55,732 nt of DNA from Oscillospiraceae bacterium (GTDB lineage Bacteria; Bacillota; Clostridia; UMGS1840), in assembly GCA_015068645.1 (NCBI GenBank), contig SVKD01000002.1, positions 1 to 55,732 on the forward strand. The letters run 5' to 3'. Each line of letters starts with the position of its first letter. Within the stretch, counting starts at the first letter, position 1. The notes under the pieces were generated by a model. The model saw only the letters and a list, made by a program, of their open reading frames with translations, searched no databases and was not told where the DNA came from. The translations under genes and the position numbers were made by a program. Below are positions 17,145-24,954 of this stretch, one piece after another.

Positions 17145-19280
17145 ATGGAAAAAGTAATTTTAAAAATCGGCGGAATGACCTGCGGTGCCTGTTCAGCATA
17201 TCTGCAGAAACAACTGAATAAACAATCAGGCATCCGTGCCAACGTGAATATTGCTACCCATCAGGCAGAAGTGTACTACGATGCCGACACCGTCACCCTC
17301 TCTATGATTGAAAAAATTGTGGTGAAAAGCGGATACAAAGTGGTGGAAGCGGAAGAAAAAAATTATTTGAAACAAAAACTTATCGTGGCGTTATGCTTTG
17401 CAATTCCGTTGTTTTATCTTTGTATGGGGCCTATGGTGGGACTTGCAGGAATTTCGGACCCCTTTTGGAATGTAACCATCCAACTGCTCCTCACCTTACC
17501 TGTGATGGGAGTTGGCTACAAATTCTACACCATTGGTTTTTCCAAACTGTTTCATCTGTCCCCCAATATGGACAGCTTGGTGGCGGTAGGAACCTTAGCC
17601 TCCTTTTTATACAGTTTATACGGTACCGTGATGGTGTGGATGGGAAACGCTCATTTCTCCCACCATTTATATTACGAAAGCACCGCCGTGATTATTGCTC
17701 TGATTCTGTTGGGACGGTTTTTGGAGCATCGCTCCCGGGGAAAAACGGGAGATGCTATTCGTTCCTTAATGGCGCTATCCCCCAAAACCGCCACCGTTCT
17801 TCGTGATGGGGAAGAAATGGTAATCCCCGCAGAAGAAGTGCAAATCGGCGATATTTTAATCGTGAAAGCAGGCGAAAACTTTTCGGTAGACGGCGTGGTG
17901 GTTTTCGGGGAAACCACCGTTAACGAAAGCATGCTTACAGGGGAAAGTCTGCCCGTGGATAAAACCGTTGGCGACACCGTTTACGGCGGAACCACCAACC
18001 AAAACGGATATGTCCGAATAGAAGCAACCAAAGTGGGTGATGCCACGGTGATTTCTCAGATTATCCGTCTGGTGGAAGATGCTTCAGGCACCAAGGCACC
18101 TATTGCCCGTCTTGCCGATGTGATTTCAGGATATTTTGTGCCCACCGTGATTTTGATAGCGCTCATTTCAGCGATAGCGTGGGCTTTATTGGGAAAAGAT
18201 TTTTCATTCTGCTTAAATATTTTTGTGTCGGTGTTGGTAATTGCCTGCCCCTGCGCTTTGGGACTTGCCACTCCCACCGCCATCATTGTGGGAACGGGAA
18301 AAGCGGCAAAGCAAGGAATCTTATTTAAAAATGCCACTGCTTTGGAAACCGCACACAAAATTGATACAGTGGTATTTGATAAAACGGGTACCTTAACCAT
18401 TGGGGAACCTGTGGTGACAGATATCGTGTGCGTCTCTTTATCAGCAGAAGAACTTTTACAAAAAACGGCAGCATTGGAAGCATATTCCGAACATCCCTTA
18501 GGCCGTGCCATCCTGAAAAAATGGGGAGAAAAGCCACTACCCTTAGCAGAAAATTTTCAATCTGTGACGGGACTGGGTATTATGGGAACGATAGACGGAC
18601 AACTTATCAAAATCGGAAACTCAGAATTCGTAAGCGTGCCTGATACCAGCGCTTCTGAGCGTCTTTCCGAAGACGGAAAAACCGTTTTATTTATATCAAT
18701 AGACGGCAATTATGCAGGTTTTATCGCTGTGGCAGACACCGTAAAAGAAACCTCCAAACAAGCGGTCAAAACCTTGAATGAACTGGGCATTGAAACTGTG
18801 ATGCTAACAGGTGACAACGAAAAAACCGCTCAAGCCATTGCCGAAAAATGCGGTATCAAAACCGTGATAGCAAAAGTGCGTCCCGATGAAAAAATGGCAA
18901 AAATCGAGGAATTAAAAGCCAACGGAAAAATTGTTGCCATGGTGGGAGACGGCATCAACGATGCTCCAGCCCTGACCGCTTCCGATATCGGCATCGCCTT
19001 AGGAAACGGCACCGATATTGCTATGGAAAGCGCAGATGTGATTTTGGTAAAAGGCAATCCCGAAGATGTGGCAGAAGCCATTTTATTAGGCAAAAAAACC
19101 ATGAAAACCATCCGTCAGAATCTGTTCTGGGCGTTTTGCTATAACACTTTGGGAATTCCGCTGGCAGCAGGTCTTTTAACACCTTTTGGAATCTTAATGA
19201 ATCCCATGATCGGAGCGTTGGCGATGAGTTTGTCGTCGGTGTCTGTGGTAAGCAATTCCCTTCGTCTTAGTCGAACTTGA
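17145..19280 (+). CDS. copA: Copper-exporting P1B-type ATPase
   Basis: Pumps Cu(I) out of the cell using ATP. The start at 17145 is chosen over an upstream in-frame codon at 17058 because AAAGGAG precedes it; this gives 711 residues. One N-terminal heavy-metal domain has GMTCGAC (Cys13, Cys16). The transmembrane CPC motif is in ACPCALGLATPTA at about 367. The phosphorylated Asp is in DKTGTLT at about 411, SEHPLGRAI is the nucleotide-binding HP motif, and MVGDGINDAPAL is at about 600. The last helices carry YNTLG and MSLSSVSVVSNSLRL, typical of Cu(I) ATPases. A terminator within a dispersed repeat follows. No CopY or CsoR site or copper chaperone gene is adjacent. Confidence 0.95.
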   Translation: MEKVILKIGGMTCGACSAYLQKQLNKQSGIRANVNIATHQAEVYYDADTVTLSMIEKIVVKSGYKVVEAEEKNYLKQKLIVALCFAIPLFYLCMGPMVGLAGISDPFWNVTIQLLLTLPVMGVGYKFYTIGFSKLFHLSPNMDSLVAVGTLASFLYSLYGTVMVWMGNAHFSHHLYYESTAVIIALILLGRFLEHRSRGKTGDAIRSLMALSPKTATVLRDGEEMVIPAEEVQIGDILIVKAGENFSVDGVVVFGETTVNESMLTGESLPVDKTVGDTVYGGTTNQNGYVRIEATKVGDATVISQIIRLVEDASGTKAPIARLADVISGYFVPTVILIALISAIAWALLGKDFSFCLNIFVSVLVIACPCALGLATPTAIIVGTGKAAKQGILFKNATALETAHKIDTVVFDKTGTLTIGEPVVTDIVCVSLSAEELLQKTAALEAYSEHPLGRAILKKWGEKPLPLAENFQSVTGLGIMGTIDGQLIKIGNSEFVSVPDTSASERLSEDGKTVLFISIDGNYAGFIAVADTVKETSKQAVKTLNELGIETVMLTGDNEKTAQAIAEKCGIKTVIAKVRPDEKMAKIEELKANGKIVAMVGDGINDAPALTASDIGIALGNGTDIAMESADVILVKGNPEDVAEAILLGKKTMKTIRQNLFWAFCYNTLGIPLAAGLLTPFGILMNPMIGALAMSLSSVSVVSNSLRLSRT

Positions 19281-19313
19281 TAAAACACGCAGAATCAAAA
19301 ATTGCAAACATCA

Positions 19314-19349
19314 TGTAGGGGACGGTGCCCACACCGTCCCGTTTTTTTT
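19314..19349 (+). terminator. Terminator after copA built from a TGTAGGG repeat
   Basis: TGTAGGG leads into GGGACGGTG-CCCA-CACCGTCCC followed by eight T. The repeat supplies the terminator of copA. Confidence 0.75.
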
Positions 19350-19377
19350 GATATTGTGATTCTTCGTGTTGTGAAAT

Positions 19378-19430
19378 GCCAAAAATACCAAAACTACCAA
19401 AAAACCCAAAAATACCAAAAAAACCAAAAA
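19378..19430. repeat. Low-complexity CCAAAAATA tandem repeat
   Basis: About six imperfect units of 8-10 nt of the form (C)CAAAAATA/CCAAAAAA. It is untranslated and lies between convergent genes. Confidence 0.6.
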
Positions 19431-19432
19431 AT

Positions 19433-19494
19433 CGGACAGATGTAGGCATCTGTCCCTACAAAAAAATGCACAAGAAATTTCTTGTGCATTTTTT
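19433..19494. terminator. TGTAGG-type hairpin and bidirectional terminator
   Basis: GGACAGATGTAGGCATCTGTCC (19434-19455) is a hairpin of the TGTAGGG family, directly followed by AATGCACAAG-AAATT-TCTTGTGCATT with A- and T-runs on either side (19461-19494). The second hairpin can end transcription from both convergent units. Confidence 0.7.
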
Positions 19495-20288
19495 TAATCG
19501 AAATTTAAATTGGTGTAACCGTTTTTGAAGTCGTCCATCTTTAACGAAGAATTTACAATTTTCACCATGGCATAAGGCGTTTTTGGCTCAGGAGTGGTAA
19601 AAATGGCTTTTTGATACCCTTTTCTGGCAAGGAAATCAAGCAAACATGCTGTGGTATGGTCGGTGGGAAAATAGGCTTCCCGAATGTGAGCAGTCTGGCG
19701 GTCGGAATCGGATACTTCCACATAAAAACCGCTGTTTTTGATTTTGTAATACTTCCCTTGGGAGAGATAAAAAGCGGAATCTTCTTCGTTTCTTAAAATC
19801 ACGGTATCAAAAGAATTTGTCCAACTTAAATAGTCAGTATGAAATTCTTCGGGAGCTTCGTAAATTTCGTATTCTAAAGTAGGATTTTTCTCGGGAAACA
19901 ACATTTCTTTTTTCAGATAAAATGCGGTTTGATAACCCAATTTTTCATACATGGAAAACAACGATTCATCAGCAGGCACCAGATAATAGAAATCAATATC
20001 ATTTCCAAAGAAATCTTCCATCTTTTGAAAGATTTCTTTCATATAGCCTTTGCCACGAGCTTCGGGAACAGTACCCACTCCATACACATAAACAGATGAG
20101 TATTCCTTATCAAAAACCCTTGCAGTAAAAGGAATCGCAAACAAAAAACTGGCAATTTCATCTCCATCACGTTTATCAAATACATTGTCTAAACGGTGGG
20201 CAAAAATACGGTCGCAAAACTGAAGATCCTCGGAAAAAATCTGTTGAAAAATTGGTTTATATGCAAGGATATCTTTCTTTTCTGCCAT
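19494..20288 (-). CDS. GNAT-family N-acetyltransferase
   Basis: Probably transfers an acetyl group from acetyl-CoA to an unknown amine; the substrate cannot be read from sequence. 264 residues. The catalytic GNAT core is in the first half: YVYGVGTVPEARGKGYMKEIFQKM (about 69-92) contains the acetyl-CoA-binding R/Q-x-x-G-x-G/A signature as ARGKGY, and SLFSMYEKLGYQTAFYLKKE is the usual C-terminal GNAT strand. The second half resembles the longer Eis-like or two-domain GNATs common in Clostridia. It lies 16 nt after the HAD phosphatase on the same strand, so the two are probably one operon. Confidence 0.85.
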   Translation of the reverse strand: MAEKKDILAYKPIFQQIFSEDLQFCDRIFAHRLDNVFDKRDGDEIASFLFAIPFTARVFDKEYSSVYVYGVGTVPEARGKGYMKEIFQKMEDFFGNDIDFYYLVPADESLFSMYEKLGYQTAFYLKKEMLFPEKNPTLEYEIYEAPEEFHTDYLSWTNSFDTVILRNEEDSAFYLSQGKYYKIKNSGFYVEVSDSDRQTAHIREAYFPTDHTTACLLDFLARKGYQKAIFTTPEPKTPYAMVKIVNSSLKMDDFKNGYTNLNFD

Positions 20289-20304
20289 CAGAATGTTCCT
20301 TTCA

Positions 20305-20958
20305 TTATTTTAATAAATCAAGCAACTCCAAAGGGTTTTCGATGGTGTGATGGGCACCGTTTTCGTCTAATTCCCCTTTGTCACGAAATCCCCACAACAC
20401 GCCAATTGTGAGACAGCCTGCGTTATTTCCCGTTTGCATATCCACATCGCTGTCACCTAAATACACACATTCCGAGGGAGCAATTCCCCAATCGGAAAGC
20501 AAGGTGAAAATCCCTGCAGGATCAGGCTTTTGAGGAAGCCCCGTCTGCTGACCAATCACGTGGGTAAACGGATAATTGCCAAAATATTCTTTCATTAAAC
20601 GCGTCGCACTCACGTGGGGTTTGTTGGTTACCACGCCAAGATGAATTTTTTTAGCAACCAATTCATCAAGCATCTTGACAATGCCATCATAGGGTTTCAC
20701 TTGGTAACTGCAGTATTCCCCGAAAATCTCCCGATACACACGGATAGCTTCTTCTAAATGAACAAGCTTGGTGTCGCCACTGTAAATTAACGCACGCTCC
20801 ACCAGTTTGTCCGCACCGTTTCCTGCAAAAATGCCGTACTGTTTTACGGGAACGGGAGGATATCCAAAATGTTTTAACATGGTGTTGCCTGCCTTAGCAA
20901 TCGACTCCAAAGTGGCAAGCAGCGTGCCATCCAAATCAAAAATTGCACCTTTTATCAT
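20305..20958 (-). CDS. HAD-IA phosphatase, phosphoglycolate phosphatase-like
   Basis: Cytoplasmic phosphatase of 217 residues. Motif I is FDLDGTLLAT (nucleophile Asp at about 8), motif II GVVTNKP, then KPDPAG, and motif IV YLGDSDVDMQTGNNAG. The helical cap after motif I and the size fit the Gph/PgmB-like subfamily; whether it acts on phosphoglycolate, pyrophosphate or a sugar phosphate is not determined. The ATG at 20956-20958 follows a sigma-A promoter. It is first in a two-gene unit with the GNAT enzyme. Confidence 0.9.
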   Translation of the reverse strand: MIKGAIFDLDGTLLATLESIAKAGNTMLKHFGYPPVPVKQYGIFAGNGADKLVERALIYSGDTKLVHLEEAIRVYREIFGEYCSYQVKPYDGIVKMLDELVAKKIHLGVVTNKPHVSATRLMKEYFGNYPFTHVIGQQTGLPQKPDPAGIFTLLSDWGIAPSECVYLGDSDVDMQTGNNAGCLTIGVLWGFRDKGELDENGAHHTIENPLELLDLLK

Positions 20959-20987
20959 AACGATTCTCCTCGATAAATTCTCGATTC

Positions 20988-21016
20988 AGTATATCATTGA
21001 AATAAAAAGATGTCAA
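20988..21016 (-). promoter_or_regulatory. Promoter of the HAD-GNAT unit
   Basis: On the minus strand TTGACA (21011-21016) and TATACT (20988-20993) with a 17-nt spacer, about 30 nt before the start codon. Confidence 0.8.
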
Positions 21017-21158
21017 CCCATAACCCGAAAATGTGCTGTTTTCAATATCTTAGTATCAAAATAAGCTGCAAAACTTCCGTATTTCGCCGCAAATTATGAC
21101 AAAACAGTAACAGAATTCTAACAAAAGAACTACATCAGAAGAGATTTTATAAAATGAC

Positions 21159-21187
21159 TTGTTTTTTTGTAATGAATACGATATACT
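21159..21187 (+). promoter_or_regulatory. Promoter of the Pro/Tyr-tail membrane protein
   Basis: TTGTTT (21159-21164) and TATACT (21182-21187) with a 17-nt spacer, about 55 nt before the start. Confidence 0.55.
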
Positions 21188-21243
21188 GTAATTAACAGGC
21201 CGCAAAGAAATGTCCGGGCGGCATAGGAGAGGAGATATCTTTT

Positions 21244-22008
21244 ATGAGTAAAACAGTACGTTACACACTGATTGTCATCTTCAGTGTTTGTATCCCCGTG
21301 GCATTTCTATTTTTACCGGCTTTCTTCAAAGTGTATATTTATTCTAATTCTACCGAAAGTATATTTTTGTATCGCACCTTAGAAAGCTTAATCGAATACC
21401 CGGATTACCTCTTACAGCTGATTGAATATTCAGAATATAATGTGCTCCTGCAAATGGTAACATTTCTCTTGATCTTATTTGTTTGTTTGCTTTCTTCCAT
21501 TTTTGCTTTGGCAAAAAGTAAGGGCGGCGTCATCGTTACCGCTGCTTTGGGGCTGATCACTACGCTGGCGTTTATCGGCTTTTATCAACAAAACGCATCC
21601 TATTATTATAGTTCAAACATTACTTGCCTGTTAGGCCCCGGTACTGTGCTTGCGTTAGTTTTGCGTATTGTCAACCTGATACTGGCCGCTACAGAAAAAA
21701 CCGAAGTTGCTTTTCCGCCAAGAGCTACCTATCCCACATATCCTACATATCCCGTATATCCAACAAATCCATCAAATCCGACATATCATACCAATCCCAC
21801 ACCCCCCACGTATCCTACAAATCCTGCTCATACACCCAAGCCCACATATCCCAAAACTCCGGCAACTCCTGTAAATCCCCTGCATCACGCTGCACCGATC
21901 CTTGGGGATCCTGTAAAACCGACTGCAAATCATCCCAGTACCATAAACCCCACAATTCAATCGGCGGCTCAATCCGACGACTTAACCTCTAACTGGACGC
22001 AGTTTTAA
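21244..22008 (+). CDS. Membrane protein with Pro/Thr/Tyr-rich tail, function unknown
   Basis: I do not recognise the family. 254 residues, with four predicted membrane segments at about 8-30, 67-90, 95-114 and 128-149. From about 157 to the end there is a low-complexity tail of TYP, YPTNP and NPTP-type units that repeat at three to six residues, ending in DDLTSNWTQF. With four segments the tail and N-terminus are probably both cytoplasmic (inference). Similar tails occur on clostridial membrane proteins of unknown role and may act as flexible or protein-binding stretches. The start at 21244 has GGAGAGGAGA upstream. It is followed after 67 nt by a stalk-domain protein, probably on the same transcript. 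Confidence 0.75.
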   Translation: MSKTVRYTLIVIFSVCIPVAFLFLPAFFKVYIYSNSTESIFLYRTLESLIEYPDYLLQLIEYSEYNVLLQMVTFLLILFVCLLSSIFALAKSKGGVIVTAALGLITTLAFIGFYQQNASYYYSSNITCLLGPGTVLALVLRIVNLILAATEKTEVAFPPRATYPTYPTYPVYPTNPSNPTYHTNPTPPTYPTNPAHTPKPTYPKTPATPVNPLHHAAPILGDPVKPTANHPSTINPTIQSAAQSDDLTSNWTQF

Positions 22009-22032
22009 TGCATAAAAAATTAAAAAATAAAA

Positions 22033-22052
22033 GTGTGTTCTGATAAACACAC
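22033..22052 (+). other. Small hairpin between two genes
   Basis: GTGTGTT-CTGATA-AACACAC. No T-run follows, so it is a possible RNA-processing or stability stem rather than a terminator. Confidence 0.4.
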
Positions 22053-22075
22053 CAATACATTAGGAGGCAACAACT

Positions 22076-22753
22076 ATGAAAGAGCGAATTAAAACATTAC
22101 TGATTGGGATGTTGATCGGCGGAGTGCTGGTTCCCACAACCTATGCTACCGTGGGAACGATCACCAAAGAGCTGTCTTATAACAACATCAAAATCACATT
22201 AAACGGCAGCGAAGTCACCCCCACCGATGCAAGCGGAAATTATGTGGAACCCTTTATTATCGACGGAACCACCTACCTGCCTGTGCGCGGTATCGCAAGT
22301 GCGTTAGATTTGGGCGTGGAATGGAATGGCGAAACCAACACGGTAATGCTTTCCCACGATAAAACTTCCGACGCTCCCTCTGCAGGCGAAATCACCCAAA
22401 AAGGGGATATCATCTACAATATGGACGGTGTAAAAATTACCCTGGCTGACATCCAAATGGAAAATAGCGGTAATTCCTACCGTTTTCTGATAGAAAACTC
22501 CACGGACAATGTGGTTATGTTCTACGGCGGCGACATTTCTGCCAATGATTTTATGATATATGATTACATAAGCGCAAATCTGCAACCTCATAAAAAAGCG
22601 GAGATGCACTTATACATTGACAAAGGAAAATATTCCAACCCCCATATTGATGAAGTGGAAACCATTGAGATTGAAGCATCCTGCTCTTTCCATGAAGAAG
22701 GAACATTGCATCAGGTGAAAGAGAATAAATCCACCATTAAATTAAGCTTTTAG
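22076..22753 (+). CDS. Stalk-domain (copper amine oxidase N-terminal-like) exported protein
   Basis: 225 residues. The first 25 form a signal peptide or membrane anchor (KTLLIGMLIGGVLVPTTYA). Residues about 37-98 match the copper amine oxidase N-terminal or stalk domain: IKITLNGSEVTP, then VEPFIIDGTTYLPVRGIASALDLGVEWNGETNTV. In Bacillota this domain occurs widely on exported proteins and does not imply amine oxidase activity. The remaining ~115 residues are a beta-rich domain I do not recognise. The GGAGG site is 8-9 nt before the ATG. A paralogue is encoded at 46690-47430. Confidence 0.85.
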   Translation: MKERIKTLLIGMLIGGVLVPTTYATVGTITKELSYNNIKITLNGSEVTPTDASGNYVEPFIIDGTTYLPVRGIASALDLGVEWNGETNTVMLSHDKTSDAPSAGEITQKGDIIYNMDGVKITLADIQMENSGNSYRFLIENSTDNVVMFYGGDISANDFMIYDYISANLQPHKKAEMHLYIDKGKYSNPHIDEVETIEIEASCSFHEEGTLHQVKENKSTIKLSF

Positions 22754-22770
22754 TTTTAAAACTAGCCAAC

Positions 22771-22805
22771 AAAAAAATCCCACAACCGAAGTTGTGGGAT
22801 TTTTG
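22771..22805. terminator. Bidirectional terminator between convergent genes
   Basis: ATCCCACAAC-CGAA-GTTGTGGGAT with A-run before and T-run after. It serves the stalk gene on plus and rpsI on minus. Confidence 0.9.
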
Positions 22806-22855
22806 TTTTGCACTTTTTTGGAATCTTGTGAATTCCTTTCGAATTCTTCCAACGA

Positions 22856-23254
22856 TTAACGTTTGGAGAACTGGGGTGCACGACGAGCTGCTTTTAAGCC
22901 GTATTTCTTTCTTTCCTTCATACGAGGATCACGAGTTACGAAGCCGGCTTTTTTCAGGTCGGATTTTAAATCAGCATTGTAGTTGATTAAAGCTCTGGTG
23001 ATACCGTGTCTGATAGCACCTGCCTGACCGGAAACGCCGCCGCCGAATACGTTAACCAAAACGTCGAACTGACCTGCGGTTGCAGTTAAGTTTAAGGGCT
23101 GTCTAACGATTAATTTTAAGGTTTCCAGACCAAAGTAATCGTCAATATCTCTTTTATTGATGATAATGTTACCTTTACCGGGAATCAGACGAACTCTTGC
23201 TACAGAGCTTTTTCTTCTGCCGGTACCAAGATATACTTCTAATTTTTTAGCCAT
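22856..23254 (-). CDS. rpsI: 30S ribosomal protein S9
   Basis: Small-subunit head protein whose C-terminal tail reaches the decoding region. 132 residues. Typical blocks are [40 protein letters not shown] and the basic tail [24 protein letters not shown]. It follows rplM by 17 nt, the conserved rplM-rpsI order, and is read from the promoter before rplM. Confidence 0.98.
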   Translation of the reverse strand: MAKKLEVYLGTGRRKSSVARVRLIPGKGNIIINKRDIDDYFGLETLKLIVRQPLNLTATAGQFDVLVNVFGGGVSGQAGAIRHGITRALINYNADLKSDLKKAGFVTRDPRMKERKKYGLKAARRAPQFSKR

Positions 23255-23271
23255 ATCTTATATCCTCCCTA

Positions 23272-23703
23272 TTAACCGTTGTATACTTCGGGTTTCTGAG
23301 CTGCATGTTCATGCTCAGTACCTTTGTAAATTCTAACTTTGGTAGCCATTTTTCTGCCCAGAGAGTTGTGGGGCAGCATGCCTTTGATTGCCAGCATCAT
23401 AGCTTTTTCCGGATTTTCAGCCATCAGTTTTTCGTAGGGAACAGCTTTTAAACCGCCGATGTAACCGGTGTGTCTGTAGTAAATTTTGTCTTTCAGTTTG
23501 TTACCGGTTAAAACAGCTTTTTCAGCGTTGATAACGATAACGTGGTCTCCCAGGTCAACGTTGGGAGTGTACTCAGGACGATGTTTACCTCTTAAAATGG
23601 AAGCAACTTTTGCAGCGGTTCTACCTAAAGAAACATCTGCAGCGTCAACAATGTACCATTTAGATTCGGTCTGTCCTGCTTTTGCAAGATAAGTATCTTT
23701 CAT
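23272..23703 (-). CDS. rplM: 50S ribosomal protein L13
   Basis: Large-subunit assembly protein, 143 residues. Recognisable by the N-terminal [27 protein letters not shown], the central [32 protein letters not shown] and the C-terminal [30 protein letters not shown]. The start at 23701-23703 has a GGAGG site. It is first in the rplM-rpsI operon, with its own promoter and a short structured leader. Confidence 0.98.
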   Translation of the reverse strand: MKDTYLAKAGQTESKWYIVDAADVSLGRTAAKVASILRGKHRPEYTPNVDLGDHVIVINAEKAVLTGNKLKDKIYYRHTGYIGGLKAVPYEKLMAENPEKAMMLAIKGMLPHNSLGRKMATKVRIYKGTEHEHAAQKPEVYNG

Positions 23704-23751
23704 AAGAAACCTCCGAGTTTATTTTATCTTTATTTTCATCAGTTTTTGGTG

Positions 23752-23769
23752 TCCGTTTTTACGAACGGA
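23752..23769 (-). promoter_or_regulatory. Leader stem-loop of rplM
   Basis: TCCGTT/AACGGA hairpin near the 5' end of the predicted leader. Its position matches that of L13 autoregulatory leaders in other Bacillota, but I cannot confirm the family by eye. Confidence 0.4.
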
Positions 23770-23773
23770 TATC

Positions 23774-23802
23774 ATTATACAAAAAGATTTCCGGTTTGTC
23801 AA
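23774..23802 (-). promoter_or_regulatory. Promoter of rplM-rpsI
   Basis: Perfect sigma-A promoter on the minus strand: TTGACA (23797-23802), 17-nt spacer, TATAAT (23774-23779). Confidence 0.92.
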
Positions 23803-23892
23803 CATCTTTTTTAAATTTTTTTAATCTAAAAATAGTTTTCTTTCGTTTTCTTTCGTTTTCTTTTATTTTCTTCGTTTTTTAAATATGCGATT

Positions 23893-24774
23893 TTACAACG
23901 ATGACTGCAACTTTGTTAAAAAATCAACGGAGTAATCGGGAATTGCTTCCTCGTAAGCCACCACATACCCTGCCAGAATCGATGCTTTTTCCAGACAAAC
24001 AGGCAACGGATGCCCTTGTTTATAATGATACAAAAAGCAGGCACAAAAACTGTCTCCCGCACCAACCGCAGAAACAAACTCCGTTTTTTGTGCAGGAATC
24101 CTGAAAAATCCCTGCTCTTTGTCCCACAAACAAGCACCGTCGGCATCCAGGGTGAAAATGGCAGTTTTGATATGGTAGATTCGGCAAATTTTCTCCAAAG
24201 CACCGGCAATCTCCTCCTCGGTAAGAGAGCTGATGTCCTTTACTAAAAAAAATTCGTCACGGTTCATTTTCACAATGTCGCAAGCAGAAAGCCCCCATTT
24301 GATAAGTTCATCTGTATAATAATGCTGACGCAGATTCATATCAAAGAAGCGAATACCGAAATCCCCCTTTTCCAGCAGAGTTTCACAGGTTTTGCGGGAT
24401 GTTTCGCCACGCAGAGCAAGGGTGCCGAAATAGAATATATCATAGGTTTCAGAAAACACCGAAGTATCCAAAGAAATTTCATCATAACCAAAAAGACCGC
24501 TTAAATCGTAGCAGGGTTCTCCCTTTTGGTAAGTCACATTGCAAACTCCTGTGGGTAAGGTGGGATGTTTGGCAAGAAATCGGGTATCCACGCCGTATTT
24601 TTTTGCAAAAGAAATAGCCTCTTCCCCAAGGTCGTCATCCCCAACGGCACCGTACAGGGCACAGTTCGCCCCCAATTTTGTAAGGTGGGCACAAAAATTA
24701 AAGGGCGCACCTCCGATTTTTTTTGCGGTGGGATAACAGTCAAATAAAATTTCTCCGAATGCAAGTAACTTCAT
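23893..24774 (-). CDS. PfkB-family sugar kinase (fructokinase-like)
   Basis: Phosphorylates a sugar with ATP; the best guess is fructose. The start at 24772-24774 (MKLLAFGEILFDCYP) is chosen because GAGGAAGGA precedes it and the protein then begins at the family's first strand; this gives 293 residues. The N-terminal GEILFD and KKIGGAPFNFCAHLTKLGA hold the sugar-binding glycines. The C-terminal VGAGDSFCACFLYHY (about 236) contains the catalytic Asp of PfkB signature 2. It stands alone, 190 nt upstream of rplM on the same strand, with no sugar transport genes beside it. Confidence 0.88.
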   Translation of the reverse strand: MKLLAFGEILFDCYPTAKKIGGAPFNFCAHLTKLGANCALYGAVGDDDLGEEAISFAKKYGVDTRFLAKHPTLPTGVCNVTYQKGEPCYDLSGLFGYDEISLDTSVFSETYDIFYFGTLALRGETSRKTCETLLEKGDFGIRFFDMNLRQHYYTDELIKWGLSACDIVKMNRDEFFLVKDISSLTEEEIAGALEKICRIYHIKTAIFTLDADGACLWDKEQGFFRIPAQKTEFVSAVGAGDSFCACFLYHYKQGHPLPVCLEKASILAGYVVAYEEAIPDYSVDFLTKLQSSL

Positions 24775-24877
24775 CACGAAAAGTCCTTCCTCTTTTTCAT
24801 TTTTTAAGTATGTATTCATATTATCACGCTTTCTCAAAAGGCGCAACAAAAATTACCAAAAAAAATGACGAAAAATA

Positions 24878-24906
24878 TTTACAAACCAAAGAATATCTGC
24901 TATACT
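24878..24906 (+). promoter_or_regulatory. Promoter of the GH26-like gene
   Basis: TTTACA (24878-24883) and TATACT (24901-24906) with a 17-nt spacer, about 49 nt before the ATG. Confidence 0.7.
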
Positions 24907-24954
24907 GTAAATTGGTATGATGCGAAAACAATTCCAATTTTTAGGAGAATTTTT

